Below, piece after piece: positions 5,560-12,885 of a stretch of DNA of 17,249 nt. The position numbers and the translations under genes are program-made. The stretch lies in NCBI GenBank assembly GCA_036397975.1, contig DASWHW010000115.1, forward strand, positions 1 through 17,249. The letters run 5' to 3'. This DNA comes from SZUA-287 sp036397975. GTDB taxonomy: Bacteria; Bacteroidota; Ignavibacteria; UBA10030; UBA6906. Each line of letters begins with the position of its first letter. Within the stretch, counting starts at the first letter, position 1. The notes below the pieces were generated by a model. It worked only from the letters and a program-made list of their open reading frames with translations, searched no databases and was not told the origin of the DNA.

Positions 5560-8360
5560 CGCTGATAGTCCTTCGGGTAGAGAACCACCTCGACATAATT
5601 CTTGAAATTGAGATATTGACTTGCTGCCTTTTGAATGCGGGACGGAGTGAGTGATTCCACCTCGCTCTGAAACCGAAGCAGCATCACAGGATCTTCATTT
5701 TCCTGGTAGTAACCCTCAATCCCTCGGAGCCAAAACTGGTTTTCTTGCATGTCTGTTTCCCGCCCCTTCTTTTGAATTTCTTTGACGTGCGAGAGGTTCT
5801 CCGGGTCAGGTCCAAACGTCTTGACACTATCCAGCACTGCAAAAGCTTGATGAACTAACTCATCCATTCGTTCTGGAGCTGATCCAAACGAAACGGATAT
5901 CGAGTAGGATGGCACCGGCCGGGATGCTGGATAACCTGCGACAGAAACTCCGTACGTTCCACTTTTTTCCTCCCGAAGGGATTCGCGCATTTTGATTCTC
6001 AGGACATCCACCAGCGCCTGCAGTTCAACCCGGTGCTCGTACGTATAGTCAAAGGGTCCCGTGAAGGTAATACGGGCCTGACTTTTCGGCTCAATTCCTT
6101 GTCTCACTTCTTTGTGTACGACACCAGTGGGTGGACGAACATTTATATCCTGCCAACTCTCGATTCTCTTTGTGGAAGGAAGACCTCCCAGATATTGTAT
6201 CACGAGCGGCTCAAGCGTATCGATATTGAACGAGCCAACAAATACGAAAGTGAAGTCACCGAAGTCGCCAAATCGATTCCTATACACCATCGCTGATCGT
6301 GAGAGATTCATTTCTTTAAGCATTGTGGTTGACCAGGGTCTTCGGCGGAAATGGTGCTGCGACAGCGTCACGTCGATGGTATCAAGAAACGCGGATTCAG
6401 GCCTGGCGTTTCTGTTCTCGAGCATTCCAGTCATTCTGAGGCGATAGCTTTCAAAGGCATTTGAGTCCCATCGCGGTTGAGTTGCGTAGAGGAATAAAAG
6501 TTGAAAGAAGGTCTCCAAATCCTCAGGGGATGTGGTCCCTGAAAAACCCTCAGCCAGTTCGCCAATGTAAGGTGATACAGAGACTGCCTTCCCCGCCAAT
6601 GCTCTTTCGAGTGATGTCCGATCGAATTTTCCTGCACCGCTTTCCCGAAGGAGCGATACCGCCGTCATAGCCGGGATGTAATCACTGTCCGCGACAATAG
6701 ATGAACCTCCGGGACTGAAGGCTGATAAAAGGATCTGGTCGTTTTTAAAGGGAGTGGGTTTCAGGATAACTCGAACCCCGTTTGAGAGAGCCCATTCGGT
6801 TACGTTCAAAGTATCGATTGTAGACCTCGACACGATTGTCCCTGCCTCAGGTAAAACATCCAGAAGTTTTCCCTCGACAGTGGTTTCCTGGTACTTGGTA
6901 ATTTCACTCTTGGTAACTGAAGAAAAAATTGTCTTCAACGTGTCCGCCGAGGGCATGGATACTCCGTCTTTCTCTGGACCACTCGCGGTAATAACAACAT
7001 TGCGGGGTGTGAGCCAATTTTGGGCGAATATATTGGCATCATTGAGGGTGATCTCAGGTATGTATTCCTGATAGAGCATGTATTCGTATCTGATACCGGG
7101 GATCGGCTCCTGCTCCAAAAAATTGCGCACATATTCTTCGGCAAACTGACCGGACCCTGACTTATCGCGTTCAGCGTACGCTCGCTCCATTGCGCGTAAG
7201 AGCGATTTCTTTTCCCGATCTAATTCTTCCGGTGTGAACCCATGGCGACGAACGCGTTCGGCTTCCGTCAGAAGGGCATTGAAGCCCGGTAGAATCTGAT
7301 TTTCTCTGACACTGGCGGCGAAATAGTGGAGATTTTTCGTCCGAACGAATTGAACATCTTGTGCAGATGCATAGAGGAAAGGTGCGTCTGCTCTTCGGGA
7401 GATTTCCTGGTACCGCTGGTTGAGCATGCTCGTGAAGAGAGATTGCACAATGGAGCGACGATAGTCTCCATTTGTCATTTCAGGGAGAGGATCATTCTTA
7501 AAGAACACCGCTATGGTGTTGTGGGTCGCCTCCGGGTCAGTGGCGATTGAGACGAGAACATCCTCGTGCTCCGGGACTGGAAATACAGGTAGGTGAATCT
7601 GATTGGTGGAACGCGGCAGAGAAGAGAATTGATTTTTGACTACCGATAGAATGGTGTCAGTTTCGAAATCCCCCACCGCGATTACTGCCATCAGTTCCGG
7701 TCGGTACCACTTCTTGTAGAACTCACTAATGGATTTGGGTTGAAATGATTCTATCGTCTCCCTTTTCCCGATTGCAAGACGATTGGCATATTTCGAGTCA
7801 TGCATGATCATCGGAAACTGCTTGTCGCTCATTCTTGCATTTGCACCGCGTCCGAGCCACCATTCTTCAATGACCACGCCGCGTTCCTTCTCCACCTCGA
7901 CACTATCGAATGTTATGGAGCTCGCCCAGTCGGCGAGAATCTGACATGCTTTTCCGAGGTGTTGGATGCTGTCTGTTGGCACTTGCAGCATGTACACCGT
8001 TTCATCGAAGCCGGTATACGCGTTAATGTCAGGACCAAATCGCATGCCGATTGATTCGAGATACTTGACGACGCCATTTTTCTTAAAGTGCTCTGTGCCG
8101 TTGAAGGCCATGTGCTCGATGAAATGAGCAATGCCCCGCTGGTTATCGTCTTCCAGCACCGATCCCACTTTGACGGCGAGATAGATCTCAGCCCGTCTTT
8201 CCGGCTTGAGGTTTCTCTTGATGTAGTACGTAAGCCCATTTCCCAACCGGCCAATGATAATACTGGAATCTATCGGAATTGATCCGTCCAATTTTTGTGC
8301 ACCGGAGGAAGCAATGAAGAAAAGAGAAAAGACGAAGGCGATTAAAAATAGTCTGGTCAT
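5556..8360 (-). CDS. PqqL-like M16 family zinc peptidase
   Basis: This 934-residue exported metallopeptidase has two M16 halves, close in length to E. coli PqqL (about 930). The start chosen is the ATG at 8358-8360, which gives a clean signal peptide MTRLFLIAFVFSLFFIASSG. A longer frame begins at a TTG at 8414, but its extra 18 residues precede the signal peptide and look unlikely. The inverted zinc motif HFIEH (His79, Glu82, His83) and a third ligand Glu159, 76 residues after His83, are present. The C-terminal half carries the Arg796/Tyr803 pair in REEKSGTY, spaced as in insulysin and pitrilysin, so the enzyme should be active. It probably cleaves peptides in the periplasm. There is no T9SS sorting domain. 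It is the first gene of a tight five-gene unit and its stop overlaps the nuclease ATG. Confidence 0.92.
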   Translation of the reverse strand: MTRLFLIAFVFSLFFIASSGAQKLDGSIPIDSSIIIGRLGNGLTYYIKRNLKPERRAEIYLAVKVGSVLEDDNQRGIAHFIEHMAFNGTEHFKKNGVVKYLESIGMRFGPDINAYTGFDETVYMLQVPTDSIQHLGKACQILADWASSITFDSVEVEKERGVVIEEWWLGRGANARMSDKQFPMIMHDSKYANRLAIGKRETIESFQPKSISEFYKKWYRPELMAVIAVGDFETDTILSVVKNQFSSLPRSTNQIHLPVFPVPEHEDVLVSIATDPEATHNTIAVFFKNDPLPEMTNGDYRRSIVQSLFTSMLNQRYQEISRRADAPFLYASAQDVQFVRTKNLHYFAASVRENQILPGFNALLTEAERVRRHGFTPEELDREKKSLLRAMERAYAERDKSGSGQFAEEYVRNFLEQEPIPGIRYEYMLYQEYIPEITLNDANIFAQNWLTPRNVVITASGPEKDGVSMPSADTLKTIFSSVTKSEITKYQETTVEGKLLDVLPEAGTIVSRSTIDTLNVTEWALSNGVRVILKPTPFKNDQILLSAFSPGGSSIVADSDYIPAMTAVSLLRESGAGKFDRTSLERALAGKAVSVSPYIGELAEGFSGTTSPEDLETFFQLLFLYATQPRWDSNAFESYRLRMTGMLENRNARPESAFLDTIDVTLSQHHFRRRPWSTTMLKEMNLSRSAMVYRNRFGDFGDFTFVFVGSFNIDTLEPLVIQYLGGLPSTKRIESWQDINVRPPTGVVHKEVRQGIEPKSQARITFTGPFDYTYEHRVELQALVDVLRIKMRESLREEKSGTYGVSVAGYPASRPVPSYSISVSFGSAPERMDELVHQAFAVLDSVKTFGPDPENLSHVKEIQKKGRETDMQENQFWLRGIEGYYQENEDPVMLLRFQSEVESLTPSRIQKAASQYLNFKNYVEVVLYPKDYQR
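5569..5573 (-). promoter_or_regulatory. Shine-Dalgarno site of the nuclease gene
   Basis: On the minus strand AAGGA lies 9 nt before the ATG at 5559, within the last codons of the M16 gene. It supports the overlapping start and translation re-initiation. Confidence 0.5.
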
Positions 8361-8376
8361 GAAATCGGACAATTTT

Positions 8377-8388
8377 GTTTGATCAAAC
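8377..8388. repeat. 12-bp perfect palindrome at the candidate M16 promoter
   Basis: GTTTGATCAAAC reads the same on both strands and overlaps the candidate -7 element TAAGTTTG. Placed there it could be a small operator. It is short and AT-rich enough to be chance, and I found no second copy near another promoter in the window. Confidence 0.35.
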
Positions 8389-8415
8389 TTAGGAAAAGGG
8401 CTTTGACAATGCAAT
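8384..8415 (-). promoter_or_regulatory. Candidate Bacteroidota-type promoter for the M16 operon
   Basis: On the minus strand TAAGTTTG (8391-8384) matches the Bacteroidota -7 consensus TAnnTTTG exactly. ATTG (8415-8412), 20 nt upstream, approximates the -33 TTTG element. It lies in the 105-nt gap after the M28 stop, about 24 nt before the M16 ATG. The match is by eye, and this organism may use a different consensus. Confidence 0.35.
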
Positions 8416-8465
8416 AAAGGGGGGGCGGAGAAGTGCGCCTTGTGCTATGGTGTTTGAATTTGATT

Positions 8466-10061
8466 TCAATTGGTTAAAGGCTTGCGGGGAATTTTCTCGT
8501 CCAACATTGCCGCATTGAAAGCGAAGGAGGCCATGATCACTGATGCCTGCTTCAAATCATCGGGGATTGCCCTATCGTAAAGGTCCATCGTTGAGTGATG
8601 TGTCCGAGAGTAGTCTATTTCATCCTGAATAAACTGAAAACCTGGCAACCCGATACGATTGAACGAAAGGTGGTCAGTTCCACCAGTGTTTGATAATGTC
8701 AGGGTTGAGGCACCAACGCTGCGGAACGGTTCGAGCCATTTACGAAAGAGAGGGCGAACATTTTCATTTCCCTGAAGGTAGACTCCCCGGAATTTCCCTG
8801 TTCCGTTATCCATATTGAAATAGACTGAGAAATGTTCCCCCTCTTGGGTCAATACGACTTTGTTCGAACTGCTATCCTCATCGGATGACTGCCGCATTTC
8901 GAAGTGCCGTGCCACGTAAGCTTCCGATCCAAGTAAACCCTGCTCTTCTCCGCTCCAAAGTCCAATCCGGATAGTCCGTCGCGGCTGAACACCCACTGTT
9001 TTCAAAATCCGCATAGCCTCCATGCACGTGGCGCTGCCCGCGCCATTGTCGGTTGCACCAGTTCCCCCCTGCCAGGAGTCAAAGTGTGCTCCGATCATCA
9101 CTACTTCGTCCTTCAAATCTGTACCCGGAATTTCTGCAATCACGTTGTACCCGGAATCTACATTCGAGAACGAGACATCAATATTCAGTTCAATTGTTAC
9201 CGGTATTCCTTTTTCAAGAAGCCTAACAATTCTATTGTAGTGTTCTGAGCCAACAGATACCTGCGGCAGAATTTGTGGTGCGCCGACTTCATAAGCCCCT
9301 TTGCGATTTGCCCTTGCTGTATCAGGGTGATAGGGAACGTTCGCTCCTTGCACGAAAACATTTCCACCGTCTCCTCGACTGGTTGTCAAGAGAGCGAGCG
9401 CTCCCTCTTTTTGTGCCATTTCCATGAGCCGATATCCACGAAGAGATTCTTCTCGATTCGGTCTGAAAAACCGCCTTCCTCGGGGTCGCGGAAAATCTGC
9501 ATTTGCCATTTCGAGAAGACTCGAGTCAGTTTCTCGTGAGGCTGCCGGTTCAAAAGGGGGCCCGATTGATCGTTGCTCGCTTAGGAGAACGACCTTTCCT
9601 TTTAATTTTCCCTTCAGCGTCTCAAGTGTACTGTCGTTTTCAACATGAGCATAAAGAGCGTTGCCGGTGACAGTGCCGGATGTTCCGGGACTCCAGGCTT
9701 TCGGGAACGAAATGAGCGGCCCGGCAACGGGGGAAGTGGTGTTGGCGCTATAGCGGTTAAGTGTCCAGCCCCTTCCAAACGGTCCCCATCCTTCAAGGTG
9801 TGCAGATGAGAGACCGAATGAGGCAAGTTTTTCTTTCGCCCATAGTGCTGCCTTTTTGAATTGCGGCGAACCGGTGAGGCGAGGCCCGTATTGATCGGTC
9901 ATGGTTGCCAGAATATCCATGACATGGGAATTGCGCATTCCCTCGTCGACAATCCTTTCCACAATGATGGCAACCGAATCCGTTGATAGTGGTTGTGCGA
10001 GAATCAAAGAACAATTGCCGGCGAAGGCAGCAAGGAAGAATGAGAGCCCGAGAGTTTTCAT
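8466..10061 (-). CDS. Secreted M28-family aminopeptidase/carboxypeptidase with PA insert
   Basis: This 531-residue exported zinc peptidase has a signal peptide (about 1-22), a PA-like insert domain (about 120-290, with KGKVVLLSEQ) and an M28 catalytic domain (about 300-520). The co-catalytic metal site is visible: His326 and Asp328 in GAHFDSW, bridging Asp338 in GATDNGAG, catalytic Glu372 and ligand Glu373 in WSGEEQG, Asp418 in NMDNG, and His488/His489 in THHSTMD. It probably trims single residues from peptides outside the cytoplasm. A low-complexity serine- and acid-rich stretch (391-399) is inserted before the Asp418 strand. There is no sorting domain or lipobox, so it is likely periplasmic or freely secreted. 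The gene starts 32 nt after valS and ends 105 nt before M16. Whether it is an amino- or carboxypeptidase is not decided by sequence. Confidence 0.9.
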   Translation of the reverse strand: MKTLGLSFFLAAFAGNCSLILAQPLSTDSVAIIVERIVDEGMRNSHVMDILATMTDQYGPRLTGSPQFKKAALWAKEKLASFGLSSAHLEGWGPFGRGWTLNRYSANTTSPVAGPLISFPKAWSPGTSGTVTGNALYAHVENDSTLETLKGKLKGKVVLLSEQRSIGPPFEPAASRETDSSLLEMANADFPRPRGRRFFRPNREESLRGYRLMEMAQKEGALALLTTSRGDGGNVFVQGANVPYHPDTARANRKGAYEVGAPQILPQVSVGSEHYNRIVRLLEKGIPVTIELNIDVSFSNVDSGYNVIAEIPGTDLKDEVVMIGAHFDSWQGGTGATDNGAGSATCMEAMRILKTVGVQPRRTIRIGLWSGEEQGLLGSEAYVARHFEMRQSSDEDSSSNKVVLTQEGEHFSVYFNMDNGTGKFRGVYLQGNENVRPLFRKWLEPFRSVGASTLTLSNTGGTDHLSFNRIGLPGFQFIQDEIDYSRTHHSTMDLYDRAIPDDLKQASVIMASFAFNAAMLDEKIPRKPLTN

Positions 10062-10093
10062 TTGGTACCTGTGGTGTCGGTGTTATCAGCGTG

Positions 10094-12847
10094 CTATGAG
10101 AGAATTTCGAAATTCTTCTTCAGTTTTTCCAATGTCTCGCCGAAACTATCTCGCTTCGCCTGTTCCTTTTGCACAACTTCTGGAGGAGCTTTGGCGAGAA
10201 AACTTGTGTTGTGTAACTTCTTTTCAATGCCTTCGATAAGTCCGATGATTCGCTGCATTTCCTTATCGAGGCGTTCCCGTTCTTTTTCCAAATCAATAGT
10301 TCCTTCCAGGGGGATAAAAAATTCGGTTCCTTCGACTATGGCAGATGCTGCCTGCTTTGGTTTAAGGTCGCTGTCAAAGAAAACTATCTCTGAAACCCGA
10401 GCAAGCTGCATCAAATATCCATCGAAGAGGAGCAGGCTTCGTTCTGGCATCTTCGACCCACGGCGGACATGGATAGATATTCCTCTTGAAGGAGGGATGT
10501 TCATTGTGCTCCTGATCGTTCGAATCGAATCGATCATCTTTTGCACGAAGCTCATCTCAGATTCGACAGTGCGGTCAACAAGTTCGTGATCGACTGGCAT
10601 AAGGGGGGTATGCATAATTGTCTCAAGCGGCTTGCGCTTTCCGATATGTTGCCACAGTTCTTCCGTGAGGAAGGGCATAAACGGATGCAGCAGGCGCAGC
10701 GAGCCGTCGAAAATATCCAAGGCACGTTGCAGGACGACTTTCTTCGTTGATAGTGGTTCCTCACCATACAACCTGGATTTGACCATTTCCAAATACCAAT
10801 CGCAGTAGTCGTGCCAGAGAAAATCGTAGAGTGCTTTGGAGACTTTATTGATTTCAAAGTCTCTCAGTGCGCCGAGCACTTCGGATGCGGTCGAGTTGAA
10901 GCGGGAAATTATCCACCGATCTGCGAGATCCGCATGGTCAAGCTTGAAGCCTGCCGTGTCAGAGAAATGGCCGGCCTTCAATTCAAGCTGACCACGGTTC
11001 ATTAGAAGGAAGCGTGCAGCGTTCCAGATCTTGTTCGCGAAGTTCCGACCGATCTCATTTTTTTCAGCAGAGTAGAGAACATCCTGGCCGAGGGGCGCGA
11101 GATAGAGAATGGTGAACCGAACTGCATCCGCTCCATATTCCTTAATCAGGTCCAATGGTTCGGGCGAGTTCCCCAAGGACTTGGACATCTTTCGTCCCTT
11201 CTCGTCCCGAATAATGCTTGTAAAATAGACATTGCGGAAAGGGACGTTTGCTGAAGGCTTGTTCGTGCCGGTAAAAGATGGACCGAATTTCAACCCCGCC
11301 ATGATCATTCGAGCCACCCAAAAAAAGATAATGTCCGGCCCGGTAACGAGAGTCTCTGTAGGGTAATAGTATCGAAGATCGGCTTCAGTCTTGTGTTGGG
11401 AATGATTTGGCCAATTGTGAACGGAGAATGGCCAGAGCCAGGAGGAGAACCATGTGTCAAGTACGTCTTCATCCTGACGTAGCGGAGTCGACTCCGATAT
11501 CCCGAGTTTTCCTCGTGCCTCGGCCTCACTTCGTGCCGCGGTGAAAGTACCCTCGGGCGTATAATAGACGGGGATACGATGTCCCCACCAGAGTTGTCGC
11601 GAAATACACCAATCGCGGATGTTGTTCATCCAGTGTTCGTAGACACGCGTCCAGCGTTCAGGATAGAATTTGATTGTTCTATTTGCTACCACGCTGAGCG
11701 CGGGTTCTGCGAGGGGTTTCATTTTTACGAACCATTGGTCGGAAAGATAAGGCTCGATGACAGTGTTGCATCGATAGCATTTCCCAACGCTGTGCGAATG
11801 ATCTTCTATCTTAAGAAGGAGCCCTTGTTCTTGAAGCTCTTTTACAATTTTCTTACGCGCTTCAAAGCGATCGAGTCCACGGTACTCCTCGGGGACGGTG
11901 TCATTTAACTTCGCCGAGATATCGAAGATGTTCAACTGAGGGAGGTTGTGACGTTGTCCGATGTAGTAATCATTTGGATCATGGGCCGGGGTCACTTTCA
12001 CCATTCCCGTTCCAAATTTTGGGTCGACGTAATCATCAGCAATGATGCTGACTGGCCGATTCACAATGGGAACCTGCGCGATCGTACCAACAAGCGAAGT
12101 GTATCGTTCATCGCCTGGATGAACAGCGATTGCGACATCGCCTAATATGGTCTCCGGTCGTGTCGTTGCAATGGTCGCAAATGAATTTGCGTCGATGGGG
12201 TACTGCACATAGTAGAGCTTTCCCTGTTGTTCGCTGTGTTCTACTTCGTCATCGCTGATAGCAGTGTGGTCTTTTGGGCACCAATTGACGATATACTTGC
12301 CGCGGTAGATGAGACCTTCATCAAAAAGGCGGATGAACACTTCTTGTACCGCCTGAGACAACGGCTCATCCATGGTGAATTTCTCGCGATCCCAATCACA
12401 GGAACTGCCGAGTGTCCTCAATTGCTGAATGATGACGCCGCCGTATTGCTTCTTCCACTCCCAGACCTTTTCAAGGAACAGCTCCCGACCAAGATCGTGG
12501 CGTGTTTTCCCCTGCTTGATCAAATCGCGCTCAACAACATTCTGAGTTGCAATTCCCGCGTGATCCATCCCTGGAATCCAACAAGCCTCATAACCGGTCA
12601 TTCGTGCATAACGGATAAAGACATCCTGCAAGGTGTTATTCAAGATATGTCCCATATGCAAAACGCCGGTGACGTTGGGAGGAGGGATGACGATGGTATA
12701 CGGTTTTTTCTCCGGATGAACCGAAGAATGGAATAGCCCGTTGTTCTCCCAGTGGGCATACCATTTTTGTTCTACTTCATGTGGTGAGTAGATTTTTTCC
12801 AGTGAGGAATGTGAATCTTCAGACAACGATGATGCTCCGTTCAGCAT
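10094..12847 (-). CDS. valS: Valyl-tRNA synthetase
   Basis: This 917-residue class Ia synthetase charges tRNA-Val in the cytoplasm. PPPNVTG followed by HMGH (64-67) is the valyl-type HIGH motif, and KMSKS is at 553-557. The editing (CP1) domain, which hydrolyses mischarged Thr-tRNA-Val, shows TTRPETILGD (228-237) and TPAHDPNDY (286-294). Cys357 and Cys360 in CYRCNTVIEP may bind zinc. The anticodon-binding domain follows from about 645, and the C-terminus (about 850-917) is a charged coiled coil, the usual ValRS tRNA-binding arm. Length is normal. The ATG at 12845-12847 gives a 15-20 residue lead before the conserved start and lacks a clear Shine-Dalgarno site. It sits between two exported peptidase genes, 38 nt after M23 and 32 nt before M28; no T-box or tRNA-like leader fits in that space. 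Confidence 0.97.
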   Translation of the reverse strand: MLNGASSLSEDSHSSLEKIYSPHEVEQKWYAHWENNGLFHSSVHPEKKPYTIVIPPPNVTGVLHMGHILNNTLQDVFIRYARMTGYEACWIPGMDHAGIATQNVVERDLIKQGKTRHDLGRELFLEKVWEWKKQYGGVIIQQLRTLGSSCDWDREKFTMDEPLSQAVQEVFIRLFDEGLIYRGKYIVNWCPKDHTAISDDEVEHSEQQGKLYYVQYPIDANSFATIATTRPETILGDVAIAVHPGDERYTSLVGTIAQVPIVNRPVSIIADDYVDPKFGTGMVKVTPAHDPNDYYIGQRHNLPQLNIFDISAKLNDTVPEEYRGLDRFEARKKIVKELQEQGLLLKIEDHSHSVGKCYRCNTVIEPYLSDQWFVKMKPLAEPALSVVANRTIKFYPERWTRVYEHWMNNIRDWCISRQLWWGHRIPVYYTPEGTFTAARSEAEARGKLGISESTPLRQDEDVLDTWFSSWLWPFSVHNWPNHSQHKTEADLRYYYPTETLVTGPDIIFFWVARMIMAGLKFGPSFTGTNKPSANVPFRNVYFTSIIRDEKGRKMSKSLGNSPEPLDLIKEYGADAVRFTILYLAPLGQDVLYSAEKNEIGRNFANKIWNAARFLLMNRGQLELKAGHFSDTAGFKLDHADLADRWIISRFNSTASEVLGALRDFEINKVSKALYDFLWHDYCDWYLEMVKSRLYGEEPLSTKKVVLQRALDIFDGSLRLLHPFMPFLTEELWQHIGKRKPLETIMHTPLMPVDHELVDRTVESEMSFVQKMIDSIRTIRSTMNIPPSRGISIHVRRGSKMPERSLLLFDGYLMQLARVSEIVFFDSDLKPKQAASAIVEGTEFFIPLEGTIDLEKERERLDKEMQRIIGLIEGIEKKLHNTSFLAKAPPEVVQKEQAKRDSFGETLEKLKKNFEILS

Positions 12848-12885
12848 TGCGAATCGGGTGACAAAGTGACCAGGATGGGCGGTGT

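Noticed and set aside
8361..8414. Extension of the M16 peptidase to a TTG at 8414.
   Set aside because: It would put 18 polar residues before a perfect signal peptide and would overlap the candidate promoter.
11579..12736. Several plus-strand open frames of 65-169 codons inside valS.
   Set aside because: They are antisense shadows of a gene whose motifs are all intact; their translations have no recognisable domain.
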